Part shown: in pieces, positions 9,735-17,798 of the stretch
How the letters are laid out: every line of letters starts with the position of its first letter
Position numbering within the stretch: the first letter of the stretch is position 1
Source: an uncultured Flavobacteriaceae bacterium
GTDB taxonomy: Bacteria > Bacteroidota > Bacteroidia > Flavobacteriales > Flavobacteriaceae
NCBI GenBank assembly: GCA_947500435.1
Contig: CANMRV010000001.1
Span: 62,001-126,000 of the forward strand
Direction of reading: 5' to 3'
Length of the DNA stretch: 64,000 nucleotides
Program-made: the position numbers and the translations under genes
Notes under the pieces: generated by a model
What the model was told of the DNA's origin: nothing
What the model saw: only the letters and a program-made list of their open reading frames with translations
Database searches by the model: none

Positions 9735-9872
9735 CAAATTAAACAAATCATCCAAGACCTTAAGAACGGAGAAACCATTTTAGAAGAAGTACCAGTACCC
9801 ATGGTAAAATCGGGCTGTGTGTTGATTAAACCTTTACGAACTCAAGATTCCTTCATGATTTGCGGTAATTAG
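9735..9872 (+). pseudogene. Remnant of a bi-domain oxidoreductase (polysaccharide locus)
   Basis: An open stretch bounded by TAG at 9720 and TAG at 9870 reads IKQIIQDLKNGETILEEVPV, then PMVKSGCVLIK. From memory this matches the N-terminus of the zinc-alcohol-dehydrogenase/GFO-IDH-MocA bi-domain oxidoreductases found in Bacteroidota polysaccharide clusters (usually beginning MKQIIQDLK). The expected methionine codon is ATT here (9738-9740), and similarity stops after about 31 residues, where unrelated codons run to the stop. Start loss plus loss of more than 600 codons marks it as a relic. The gap from 9614 to 9960 holds nothing else I can name. Confidence 0.6.
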
Positions 9873-9960
9873 CTGAATTTAGATTTCGGCTATATGGGAT
9901 ATTCTTCTTTCTACCGACGCAACAACTATACTTTTCTTACTTTTACACTAAGAGTGCGCC

Positions 9961-11172
9961 ATGAACTTTCTAGAAACAGCCATATTACTATTTATCGGGT
10001 CTTTTCTCCTGATTTATTTGACTATACCAAAAATCATAAAGGTAGTTGAGTATAAACGCCTGATGGATGACCCCAATCAAAGAAGCTCCCACCAGAGCAA
10101 AACGCCCACTTTAGGAGGCATTTCGTTCTTTTACACACTTATTTTTGCGCTTTTCTTTATAAAAAGCTGGCCTAGTTTTGATGAAGCGATATACGTCATT
10201 CCCGGATTGACCATCCTATTTATAGTTGGTTTGAAAGATGATTTGGTAGTAATTTCTCCTGGTGCAAAGTTGATAACCCAAGTATTCGCTATTGCTTTTA
10301 TTTTGGCAAACCCTAGCTTTACGATAGATTCTCTGAACGGATTTTTAAACATTCATGAAATACCGCATTACCTCTACCTGGGTATTGCTGGTTTTATGAT
10401 GTTGACTATTATCAACTCGTATAATCTCATTGATGGTATTGATGGATTGGCTTCAGTGGTAGGGATTGTTATTATGGTTATATATACCACTATTTTCTAT
10501 CTAACTCAAGAATACTTTTTTGCCTTACTGGCAATCACGGTAAACGCTAGCTTAATGGCTTTTTTGGGCTTTAATCTTTCCTCAGACAAGAAAATCTTCA
10601 TGGGTGATACGGGTTCATTGATGGTTGGTTTCATCATCAGCATTTTGACTTTAAAATTCTTGGCCTTAAACCCAAGTGATTATACCGAATTGCCATTTTT
10701 ACTTGAAAATGCACCGCTAATTGCAATAAGCATATTGATTGTGCCGCTTTTTGATACCGCGCGTGTCTTTACCATACGAATCGCAAATAAAAAAGGACCT
10801 TTTTCTCCTGATCGCAATCATACGCATCACGTGCTGATTGACTACTGGGGGCTCTCACACAAGCAAGCAAGCTTTATTATTGGCTGCTTTAATCTCCTTT
10901 TTGTAATGTTGTTTATTGTTTTAGGAAGTAAAGCTAGAAACTTGGGAATGGTTCTGATGTTAGTATCTGTAGTAGTTTTCCTAGGATATATCTTCTTTAA
11001 ATACAACTATAATTTTGCCACCCTAAAGCAAAAAATCATGCTGAGAAGGAAGGTAAATAAGATTACGGGTAAAAAGAATGACTCCAATAGGCATAGCGCT
11101 TCAAAAGAAAATCACTTAAACGGAAAACAAAAGGAGGAAGAAGTCAATTACCCCGAAGAAAACGTACATTAG
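9961..11172 (+). CDS. WecA/MraY-family undecaprenyl-phosphate phosphosugar transferase
   Basis: 403 residues, about ten membrane helices. Family motifs appear in order: DDPNQRSSHQSKTPTLGGIS after the first helix, the DD of FIVGLKDDLV, NSYNLIDGIDGLA (the catalytic Asp region), FMGDTGSLMVGF, and the loop RNHTHHVLID (His-rich, typical of the WecA rather than the MraY branch). It transfers a HexNAc-1-phosphate from a UDP-sugar to undecaprenyl phosphate in the inner membrane, the first step of a polysaccharide repeat unit. The last 50 residues are charged and cytoplasmic. A peptidoglycan MraY is unlikely because the neighbours are not mur genes. It belongs with the UDP-sugar enzyme downstream. Confidence 0.85.
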   Translation: MNFLETAILLFIGSFLLIYLTIPKIIKVVEYKRLMDDPNQRSSHQSKTPTLGGISFFYTLIFALFFIKSWPSFDEAIYVIPGLTILFIVGLKDDLVVISPGAKLITQVFAIAFILANPSFTIDSLNGFLNIHEIPHYLYLGIAGFMMLTIINSYNLIDGIDGLASVVGIVIMVIYTTIFYLTQEYFFALLAITVNASLMAFLGFNLSSDKKIFMGDTGSLMVGFIISILTLKFLALNPSDYTELPFLLENAPLIAISILIVPLFDTARVFTIRIANKKGPFSPDRNHTHHVLIDYWGLSHKQASFIIGCFNLLFVMLFIVLGSKARNLGMVLMLVSVVVFLGYIFFKYNYNFATLKQKIMLRRKVNKITGKKNDSNRHSASKENHLNGKQKEEEVNYPEENVH

Positions 11173-11307
11173 AACGGGATAGAGTCACTTTCCTCTCTTA
11201 ATAGGGTTATAGGACTAGAATAATTGCCCACTCTTTTTTCTAAAACTAATTTTGTCCCTCAATTTTTAAAGAATTCTTACGTTAAGAAGTCAAACAACAA
11301 CATCTTC

Positions 11308-12294
11308 ATGAAGCGAATTTTAATTACCGGAGCAGCAGGATTTCTTGGATCTCACTTATGCGACCGTTTTATCAAAGAAGGTTTTCATGTTATCGCTATG
11401 GATAACCTGATTACCGGAGATTTAAAAAATATTGAGCATTTGTTCAAATTGGAACAGTTTGAGTACTATCATCATGATGTCACTAAGTTTGTGCATGTTC
11501 CAGGAAAGTTGGATTATATCCTTCATTTCGCTTCACCTGCTAGTCCTATTGATTACTTGAAAATTCCTATTCAAACCTTGAAAGTAGGAGCTTTAGGAAC
11601 TCATAATCTATTGGGCTTAGCAAAAGAAAAAGGAGCACGTATACTTATCGCATCCACCTCTGAGATTTACGGAGACCCTTTGGTTCATCCACAAACGGAG
11701 GAATACTACGGAAATGTAAATACGATTGGCCCAAGAGGTGTATATGATGAGGCCAAGCGTTTTCAAGAGTCCATAACAATGGCCTACCATCGTTTTCACG
11801 GTGTAGAAACGCGTATCGTGCGTATTTTTAATACCTATGGACCGAGAATGCGCCTTAATGACGGACGAGTAATCCCTGCATTTATGGGACAGGCTCTAAG
11901 AGGTGAAGATCTCACTGTTTTTGGAGATGGTTCACAAACCCGCTCCTTTTGTTATGTAGACGATGAAATCGAAGGGATATACCGATTGTTAATGAGTGAT
12001 TATACCTTGCCAGTAAACATCGGAAATCCACATGAAATAACCATAAGTGACTTCGCAGAGGAAATTATCAAGCTCACGGGAACTGAACAAAAGGTTATTT
12101 ATAAAGATTTACCTAAAGATGACCCAATGCAGCGTCAACCAGATATTACAAAGGCAAAAGAAATATTGGGTTGGGAACCTAAAGTTGGTCGTGAGGAAGG
12201 AATGCGAAAAACATTTGAGTATTTCAAGACATTATCTAATGATGAATTGGAGAAAACTGAACATCGAGATTTCTCTGAGCGAAACAAAAAGTAA
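11308..12294 (+). CDS. UDP-glucuronate decarboxylase-like SDR (UDP-xylose synthase)
   Basis: 328 residues, an extended short-chain dehydrogenase. The NAD-binding GAAGFLGSH is at residues 8-16, DNLITG follows beta-2, and [11 protein letters not shown] is the signature of UDP-glucuronate decarboxylases. The catalytic STSEIYGDP and YDEAK (Tyr-x3-Lys) are present, followed by FNTYGPRM and [13 protein letters not shown]. The reaction converts UDP-glucuronate to UDP-xylose (or the 4-keto pentose) in the cytoplasm. The frame is open back to a TTG at 11224, but ATG 11308 puts the Rossmann motif at the usual place, so I use it. A terminator follows the gene, so it closes the polysaccharide block. Confidence 0.88.
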   Translation: MKRILITGAAGFLGSHLCDRFIKEGFHVIAMDNLITGDLKNIEHLFKLEQFEYYHHDVTKFVHVPGKLDYILHFASPASPIDYLKIPIQTLKVGALGTHNLLGLAKEKGARILIASTSEIYGDPLVHPQTEEYYGNVNTIGPRGVYDEAKRFQESITMAYHRFHGVETRIVRIFNTYGPRMRLNDGRVIPAFMGQALRGEDLTVFGDGSQTRSFCYVDDEIEGIYRLLMSDYTLPVNIGNPHEITISDFAEEIIKLTGTEQKVIYKDLPKDDPMQRQPDITKAKEILGWEPKVGREEGMRKTFEYFKTLSNDELEKTEHRDFSERNKK

Positions 12295-12315
12295 AAGAAC
12301 GACTTCAATACGGAA

Positions 12316-12343
12316 AACCTAACCAGGATGGTTGGGTTTTTTT
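12316..12343 (+). terminator. Rho-independent terminator after the UDP-sugar enzyme
   Basis: A 10-base arm (AACCTAACCA) pairs with TGGTTGGGTT (one G-U) across a GGA loop and is followed by a run of T. It lies 21 bases after the stop codon of the decarboxylase and ends the polysaccharide unit. Confidence 0.85.
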
Positions 12344-12490
12344 ATGCTTTAATTCAAAAAGGAGGTATTCCAAAGTGTTCATTTTGACTTCAAAAGGAAG
12401 ATTTTGAACATCATATGGTTAAGATAAAAATGAATTGCTGCAAGCTCACTTTTTGAACCTAAAAAGCAAGGAATATAGCAAATGTTAAAA

Positions 12491-12518
12491 CTTACAAAAT
12501 CGTATACGATTTTGTAAG
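12491..12518. repeat. Perfect 28-base palindrome
   Basis: CTTACAAAATCGTA is followed at once by its exact reverse complement, giving a two-fold symmetric site of 28 bases centred on GTATAC. No T run follows. It lies in the 428-base gap between the decarboxylase terminator and purD. The rest of that gap holds only AT-rich sequence and the purD promoter. An operator or a cruciform is possible. Confidence 0.7.
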
Positions 12519-12697
12519 AATCCCATAAATAGGCGGCTTGACATCGGATTAGTGGATGCATTTCATCGATGAAACACCATTTATTTTGAAATTCCTACAA
12601 ACAGGGAGAAAAGTTAGTCTTTCACCTATTTTGCGTACCCAAAGTTATTCTTTCGTCTTTTAAGTAATCCTAACATTGCTATTGCAAAGAACATTTC

Positions 12698-12705
12698 TAT
12701 TTTTG
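12698..12705 (+). promoter_or_regulatory. purD promoter, -7 box
   Basis: TATTTTTG matches the Bacteroidota TAnnTTTG -7 element and lies 17 bases before the purD ATG, so the leader would be about ten bases. Confidence 0.6.
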
Positions 12706-12722
12706 CGCCAAACGCAATAGAG

Positions 12723-13994
12723 ATGAATATTCTTATACTAGGTTCTGGAGGTCGTGAGCATACACTGGCTTGGAAATTACACCAAAGCCCCAAGTTGTCA
12801 AAACTATTTGTCGCTCCTGGAAACGCAGGCACTGGAGAAATTGCCAGTAATATACCAATTGGTGTAAATGATTTTTCTGAAATTAAGAAATTGGTTCTTT
12901 CTGAGAACATCGAAATGGTAGTGGTTGGCCCCGAAGACCCACTAGTAAATGGGGTACATGATTTTTTCTTGAATGATGAGGCGCTGAAAAATATTCCAGT
13001 AATAGGCCCGCAGAAGGCGGCAGCAGAATTGGAGGGAAGCAAGGAGTTCGCGAAGAAGTTTATGATACGCCATAATATTCCAACCGCCGCTTATCAAAGT
13101 TTTACGGCATCCGAGTTGGAGGAGGGATACTTGTTTTTGGAAACCTTGAATGCCCCCTACGTTTTAAAAGCCGATGGTTTAGCTGCAGGAAAGGGTGTTT
13201 TGATTCTTCAAGACTTAGATGAAGCTAAGCAAGAACTTCGGACGATGTTAGTTGATGCCAAGTTTGGTAATGCTAGTGCAACAGTGGTGATTGAAGAGTT
13301 TTTAGCGGGTATCGAATTAAGTGTTTTTGTGCTTACTGACGGTAAAGGATATAAAGTTTTACCAACAGCAAAAGATTACAAACGCATTGGTGAAGGCGAT
13401 ACCGGACTCAATACGGGCGGTATGGGCGCCATATCCCCTGTTCCCTTCGTCGATAAAGAGTTTATGGATAAAATCCATGAGCGCATTGTTATTCCGACCG
13501 TAGAGGGGCTTAAAAAGGATAATTTACCCTACAAGGGATTTGTTTTCATCGGTCTGATTAAAGTTGGTGATGATCCCTTTGTAATCGAATACAACGTAAG
13601 ACTTGGTGATCCTGAGACCGAAGTCGTTATTCCACGGATTAAGAATGACTTGGTTGAGGTATTCGAAGCAGTTGCCAATCAAACCTTAGATTCCATCAAT
13701 TTGGAATTGGATGAACGCACGGCAACTACAGTTATGCTAGTTTCGGGGGGCTACCCTGAAGCTTATGAAAAAGGAATAGAAATGAGCGGTTATGACCAGA
13801 TTAATGATTCTTTGGTTTTTCATGCAGGCACAACAATGAAAGAAGGCAAAGTAGTTACAAATGGTGGTCGAGTGATGGCGGTTACATCCTACGGGGGAAA
13901 CTTTAGGGAAGCATTAAAAATATCCTATAAAAATATCGAAAAGGTTCATTTTGATCAGATGAACTTTAGAACTGATATTGGTTTTGATTTATAA
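12723..13994 (+). CDS. purD: Phosphoribosylamine-glycine ligase (GAR synthetase)
   Basis: 423 residues, full length. It joins 5-phosphoribosylamine and glycine with ATP in the second step of purine synthesis. The N-terminal domain opens with ILILGSGGREHTLAWKL and the turn APGNAGT. The ATP-grasp core has VLKADGLAAGKGV, TGGMGAISP and EYNVRLGDPETE with the metal-binding acidic residues. The C-terminal domain contains the TTVMLVSGGYPEAYEKG strand. It stands alone behind its own promoter, followed by small membrane genes, an arrangement I recall from other Flavobacteriaceae. Confidence 0.97.
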   Translation: MNILILGSGGREHTLAWKLHQSPKLSKLFVAPGNAGTGEIASNIPIGVNDFSEIKKLVLSENIEMVVVGPEDPLVNGVHDFFLNDEALKNIPVIGPQKAAAELEGSKEFAKKFMIRHNIPTAAYQSFTASELEEGYLFLETLNAPYVLKADGLAAGKGVLILQDLDEAKQELRTMLVDAKFGNASATVVIEEFLAGIELSVFVLTDGKGYKVLPTAKDYKRIGEGDTGLNTGGMGAISPVPFVDKEFMDKIHERIVIPTVEGLKKDNLPYKGFVFIGLIKVGDDPFVIEYNVRLGDPETEVVIPRIKNDLVEVFEAVANQTLDSINLELDERTATTVMLVSGGYPEAYEKGIEMSGYDQINDSLVFHAGTTMKEGKVVTNGGRVMAVTSYGGNFREALKISYKNIEKVHFDQMNFRTDIGFDL

Positions 13995-14061
13995 AACCCT
14001 ACATGAGCTAGCTGCGTAGTAAAACGATTTTTATAAAAAACGGCAACAGGTGTAGTCGACG

Positions 14062-14283
14062 TTACAGGTAGGAATGTGAACTGATGCTCTTGTCCTCTTC
14101 CCCGTTGTCGTTGTACTTTTTAAGTTCAAGCATCCAGTAAACAAAGGCTATCATTCCAATAATTGCCAAAATCCAGTTGATAGCATTAGATGCCCACCAG
14201 TTTTCCATAAAACGAAAGAAATCGAATGGGGCAAAAAGTACGTTTACAAATAAATCCTCTATCCCTCTAAAAAATGAAGTCAT
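14062..14283 (-). CDS. DUF6341-like small membrane protein
   Basis: 73 residues beginning MTSFFRGIEDLFVNVLFAPF, with one strong membrane helix (about residues 32-52, NAINWILAIIGMIAFVYWM) and a charged acidic tail. Such proteins are often mislabelled uracil phosphoribosyltransferase in Flavobacteriaceae; nothing of that enzyme is present. The frame is open 12 codons further upstream, but a TAnnTTTG box on this strand at 14303-14310 falls inside that extension, so the ATG at 14283 is preferred. It is divergent from the DUF6427 gene. The function is unknown. Confidence 0.75.
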   Translation of the reverse strand: MTSFFRGIEDLFVNVLFAPFDFFRFMENWWASNAINWILAIIGMIAFVYWMLELKKYNDNGEEDKSISSHSYL

Positions 14284-14302
14284 GTTAGCTATATTTACTG
14301 CG

Positions 14303-14310
14303 CAAAAGTA
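14303..14310 (-). promoter_or_regulatory. Promoter -7 box of the DUF6341-like gene
   Basis: TACTTTTG on the minus strand, 19 bases before the ATG at 14283. It fixes the start of that gene and lies between two divergent genes. Confidence 0.55.
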
Positions 14311-14322
14311 CAAAAACATCAG

Positions 14323-15261
14323 ATGATTTCAAGCATTTTTGGAAAAACTAAACCCATAAATTTCATCATCGTCCTTTCGTTTTTGTTTGTGACCTACTGG
14401 ATAGTTCATTTTCTTCTCTTTGACAAGACCTATGATCTTTATGAAATAGTCTTTCAAATGCTAATTTTTGCGGTCTTAGCCTTTAGCATTTTTGTGATAG
14501 ATTTTATTGTAAAAAGAAACAAGATTACAGCTCCGAATTCTTTCGCAATTTTGTTCTATGCGTTGTTAATACTAGTCTTTCCCGAAACATTGGCGGACCG
14601 GAATGCAGTTTTTTGCAGCCTTTTTCTTCTTTTGGCAACTCGGCGGTTGATAAGTATAAGATCTCTTAAAAATATTAAACCCAAAGTATTTGACGCGACG
14701 CTTTGGGTAATGGTTTCGAGTCTGTTTTATGAGTGGGCGGTTTTATATTTAGTATTAGTCTTTCTAGCCATTTACATCTACGAACCGAAGAATATCCGAA
14801 ACTGGATGGTGCCTTTCGCCGGTGTTTTTACCGTTTTCATGATTGCTTATTGCATCTTAGTTCTATCTAATAACTCCGAATTTCTAGTGAACCATTATCA
14901 ATTTCAGTTTGATTTTAATGTAACCTATTTTTCAAAGTGGTTTAACAGTACAAAGCTAGTTATCTATGTTTTGCTTACGGTTTTTGCAATCATATTTGCG
15001 TTTTTGAAGTTAGGAAAAGCGGGCCTTGGCCAAATCGTTACAATGAGGCTTATCGGTTTTTCATTTGTATTGGGTGTTATTCTTAAAGTATTAACTTCCT
15101 CTACGGATGTATATCCAATAATGGTTACATTTTTCCCTGCTTCAGTGTTTATTACTAATTATGTGGAATCGATTAAAAAGCCCAATATCAAGGAGGTAGT
15201 TCTTATTGTTTCGGTTTTTGTTCCACTGGTAATCTTGCTTACAACTCTAGTTATTAAATAG
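14323..15261 (+). CDS. DUF6427-like multi-pass membrane protein
   Basis: 312 residues, with about nine predicted membrane helices evenly spaced from residue 13 to the C-terminus and short, mostly Lys/Arg-containing loops. The start MISSIFGKTKPINFIIVLSF matches my memory of the DUF6427 family, which sits beside purD and the DUF6341-like gene in many Flavobacteriaceae. There are no catalytic motifs. A role in the envelope is likely but not shown by the sequence. The DUF4254 promoter begins one base after its stop. Confidence 0.75.
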   Translation: MISSIFGKTKPINFIIVLSFLFVTYWIVHFLLFDKTYDLYEIVFQMLIFAVLAFSIFVIDFIVKRNKITAPNSFAILFYALLILVFPETLADRNAVFCSLFLLLATRRLISIRSLKNIKPKVFDATLWVMVSSLFYEWAVLYLVLVFLAIYIYEPKNIRNWMVPFAGVFTVFMIAYCILVLSNNSEFLVNHYQFQFDFNVTYFSKWFNSTKLVIYVLLTVFAIIFAFLKLGKAGLGQIVTMRLIGFSFVLGVILKVLTSSTDVYPIMVTFFPASVFITNYVESIKKPNIKEVVLIVSVFVPLVILLTTLVIK

Positions 15262-15269
15262 TAACTTTG
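15262..15269 (+). promoter_or_regulatory. Promoter -7 box before the DUF4254 gene
   Basis: TAACTTTG matches TAnnTTTG exactly and lies 16 bases before ATG 15286. It argues against the in-frame TTG at 15277 as start. Confidence 0.6.
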
Positions 15270-15285
15270 CCAAAATTTGACTCAG

Positions 15286-15888
15286 ATGTTTAGCGAATTA
15301 GCATTTAAGATTTTTGATGAAAGCATAACGACATATCACATTGAAGATGATGTGTACCAATCTTTTACAAACCCATATCCAAAAGATGAGATAACCCACT
15401 TATTGTATCGCAAAAACTGGATAGATACTGTGCAATGGCACTATGAAGATATCATTCGTGATCCAAACATTGACCCAGATGCAGCATTGATCTTAAAACG
15501 TAAGATTGACGCCAGCAACCAGGATCGCACGGACTTGGTGGAGTATATCGACAGCTATTTCTTAAATAAATACCAATCGGTAGAAATAAAAAATAATGCC
15601 ACTATTAATACGGAGAGCCCTGCTTGGGCCATCGACCGTCTTTCTATTTTGGCATTAAAAGTATATCACATGAATGAAGAAGCAACAAGAACTGACGCCT
15701 CTTCTGAGCACTTGGAAAAATGTCAACAAAAGCTTCAGGTATTACTTGAACAAAAGAAAGACTTGTCCACAGCTATTGATCAATTATTGGGTGATATTGA
15801 AAGCGGTAGCAAGTACATGAAAGTCTACAAACAGATGAAAATGTACAATGATGACGAACTTAATCCAGTTCTTAGAGGTCAGAAGTAA
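15286..15888 (+). CDS. DUF4254 domain protein
   Basis: 200 residues, all-helical and soluble. The family features WHYEDIIRDP and PAWAIDRLSILALKVYHM are present. DUF4254 proteins are small Bacteroidota proteins of unknown mechanism that are almost always next to a family 9 glycosyltransferase, as here (12 bases apart). This suggests a helper function in lipopolysaccharide core assembly. The conserved Trp, Asp and His residues could form a site, but I cannot name a reaction. The start is chosen at ATG 15286 because of the promoter position. Confidence 0.85.
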   Translation: MFSELAFKIFDESITTYHIEDDVYQSFTNPYPKDEITHLLYRKNWIDTVQWHYEDIIRDPNIDPDAALILKRKIDASNQDRTDLVEYIDSYFLNKYQSVEIKNNATINTESPAWAIDRLSILALKVYHMNEEATRTDASSEHLEKCQQKLQVLLEQKKDLSTAIDQLLGDIESGSKYMKVYKQMKMYNDDELNPVLRGQK

Positions 15889-15900
15889 GCCAAACGATTT

Positions 15901-16935
15901 ATGATTGCACAGAAACATCTCTTGGTCATACGATTGTCTGCCATGGGAGATGTTGCGATGACTGTTCCGGTACTTTCCGCTCTGCAGAAACAATACCCTG
16001 ATGTACAAGTAACTGTTCTTACCAGGGATTTTTTCAAACCTATATTTTCCCAATTACCTAATGTCAAGGTTTATGTCGCTGATGTAAAGGGAAAACACAA
16101 AGGTGTGTTTGGTCTTAGAAGGCTGTATAAAGAGTTGGAAGCCCTTAAAATAGACGCCGTAGCGGATTTACACAATGTGCTTCGGAGCAATATTCTAAAA
16201 GCTTATTTTAGGTTAGGGGGATTTCATTATGCTCAAATCGATAAAGGACGAGCAGAGAAGAAAGCTTTGACTTCATTGAACAACAAGGTTTTCAAGCCTT
16301 TAAAAACAACGCATCAGCGATATGCGGAGGTTTTTGAGGCACTCGGATTTCCGCTGAATTTAGAAAATGTAGCTTTTATACCCAAACAAGTACTCTCAGA
16401 AAAGGCGGAAAAATTGTTAGAATTTGAGAAAGGAAAATGTATTGGAATTGCCCCTTTTGCTGCATTTGAAGGTAAAATGTATCCGTTAGATTTGACGGAA
16501 CAGGTCGTTTCACAACTAAGCCAAACAAATAAAATCTTACTTTTTGGAGGTGGTCAAAAAGAACGAAAACAGCTTGAAGCTTGGGAAAAACAATTCTCTA
16601 ATACGGTCAGTATAGTAGGAAAAATAACGTTTGCCGAAGAATTAGACCTTATTTCGAATTTGAATATTATGCTAGCTATGGATAGTGGAAATGCCCATTT
16701 GGCTTCCCTTTTTGGTGTTCCTACAGTCACTCTTTGGGGAGTGACGCATCCATATGCTGGGTTTTATCCTTTTGGACAGGATATTGAAAATGCCTTATTA
16801 GCGAACAGAGAGAAATTTCCATTAATTCCCACATCCGTTTATGGAAATAAAATGCCTGATGGCTATTCTGAAGCGATGCGGACAATTCTTCCGGAAGACA
16901 TCCTGAGAAAAATCAATGCGATTTTAGAAAAATAA
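15901..16935 (+). CDS. Glycosyltransferase family 9 (heptosyltransferase-like)
   Basis: 344 residues, GT-B fold. The N-terminal domain opens with LLVIRLSAMGDVAMTVPVL, the classic heptosyltransferase start with the catalytic Asp in the MGD turn. The C-terminal domain has GIAPFAAFEGKMYP, LLFGGGQKE, the MDSGNAHLASLFGVPTVTLW donor-binding motif and a GVTHP segment. The enzyme adds heptose or a related sugar to lipid A core oligosaccharide on the cytoplasmic side of the inner membrane. It is cotranscribed with the DUF4254 gene. The exact sugar is unknown. Confidence 0.9.
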   Translation: MIAQKHLLVIRLSAMGDVAMTVPVLSALQKQYPDVQVTVLTRDFFKPIFSQLPNVKVYVADVKGKHKGVFGLRRLYKELEALKIDAVADLHNVLRSNILKAYFRLGGFHYAQIDKGRAEKKALTSLNNKVFKPLKTTHQRYAEVFEALGFPLNLENVAFIPKQVLSEKAEKLLEFEKGKCIGIAPFAAFEGKMYPLDLTEQVVSQLSQTNKILLFGGGQKERKQLEAWEKQFSNTVSIVGKITFAEELDLISNLNIMLAMDSGNAHLASLFGVPTVTLWGVTHPYAGFYPFGQDIENALLANREKFPLIPTSVYGNKMPDGYSEAMRTILPEDILRKINAILEK

Positions 16936-16946
16936 ACGTGCGCTTT

Positions 16947-17564
16947 CTAGAACGAAGATTGCTTTACTTCAATGGATTTGAAGTACTGACGCAATTGCGA
17001 CATAAAGCGATATTTTCTGGCGCTTGGCGTATTTTCTACCATCAAAGTTCGAATTCCGATATAAGAACTCATTAAATATACGGCAACACCTTCTGCGTCA
17101 ACATGTCGGTCGATATGACCGTTGAATTTTCCTCTTTGAATGGCTGAAACGAGCGTAACTTCCCAAATGCGTAAGATTTCGTTGAGGTGCTTCATAACCT
17201 CTTCATTTCTTCCATTGAATTCATTGATGAAATTACTAAGTAAAAATCCGTAATCCATTTCATTATGAACTGCAGTTTCTAAAGCATCTTCAAAACAGTT
17301 GATGATTAAATCCAAGGTATGTTCATGGCCTTCGATTGGCTCTATAAGTGAGCTGTAAATTTTTCGAACCAAGAGGTTCTGAATGATTTGCACGAAGAAA
17401 TCTTCCTTTGAATCAAAGTGATAATAGAAGGCCCCTTTTGATAAGGAAAGTTCTTTTAAAATATCGTCAACACTGGTGTTATAATATCCGTTTTTATAGA
17501 AAAGTTCAAGACCGGTGACTTGCATCCGGTTCATGGTTGTCATTCTCTTTAATGATTTTTCCAT
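16947..17564 (-). CDS. TetR/AcrR-family transcriptional regulator
   Basis: 205 residues. The N-terminal DNA-binding domain has GLELFYKNGYYNTSVDDIL and LSLSKGAFYYHFDSKEDFF, the typical TetR helix-turn-helix with its YYHF recognition helix. The remainder is a helical ligand-binding domain with no visible metal-binding cysteines, so a direct arsenic sensor is not supported. It is last on the strand after the arsenosugar-type genes but has its own 234-base upstream region with two inverted-repeat sites, one only 30 bases from the ATG, which suggests autoregulation. Similar sites lie before the CotH and patatin genes. Confidence 0.9.
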   Translation of the reverse strand: MEKSLKRMTTMNRMQVTGLELFYKNGYYNTSVDDILKELSLSKGAFYYHFDSKEDFFVQIIQNLLVRKIYSSLIEPIEGHEHTLDLIINCFEDALETAVHNEMDYGFLLSNFINEFNGRNEEVMKHLNEILRIWEVTLVSAIQRGKFNGHIDRHVDAEGVAVYLMSSYIGIRTLMVENTPSARKYRFMSQLRQYFKSIEVKQSSF

Positions 17565-17593
17565 TAGGTTTGCTTCTAAATAAGGTTAGTAAA

Positions 17594-17609
17594 CCGACTA
17601 AGACGTCGG
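17594..17609. promoter_or_regulatory. Candidate TetR operator A
   Basis: CCGAC-TAAGAC-GTCGG is a perfect inverted repeat with a 6-base centre, 30 bases upstream of the TetR start. On the plus strand it is followed by six T, so an intrinsic terminator for plus-strand transcripts is the alternative reading. Confidence 0.5.
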
Positions 17610-17726
17610 ATTTTTTATATATCTCGAAGATGCCTATTTTATAGGGGTTTTGGGCAATCAATGTTGTGAATGACGGGAAATTGGTTGTCAAATAAGGGAT
17701 TTTAACATTTCAAAAAAACCAAATAA

Positions 17727-17742
17727 CTGACTAATGGGTCTG
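17727..17742. promoter_or_regulatory. Candidate TetR operator B
   Basis: CTGAC-TAATGG-GTCTG shares the GACTAAnnnGTC core with site A and has the same spacing. It lies 163 bases before the TetR start, between that gene and arsS. Confidence 0.4.
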
Positions 17743-17798
17743 TTTTTCGGTTTCTAAATCTGTAATTGTTTTCTTTATTCTTAATTAGAGGTAAGGGT

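Noticed and set aside
11224..11307. Upstream TTG start of the UDP-glucuronate decarboxylase
   Set aside because: The added residues have no similarity to the family, and the Rossmann motif normally lies at the extreme N-terminus.
12491..12518. Palindrome as the end of an insertion sequence
   Set aside because: There is no transposase, no second copy nearby and no target duplication.
17594..17615. Inverted repeat plus T run as a terminator
   Set aside because: The stem is only five pairs with a six-base loop, and plus-strand transcripts are not expected there; the same core appears at three other upstream sites, so an operator is more likely, though not certain.
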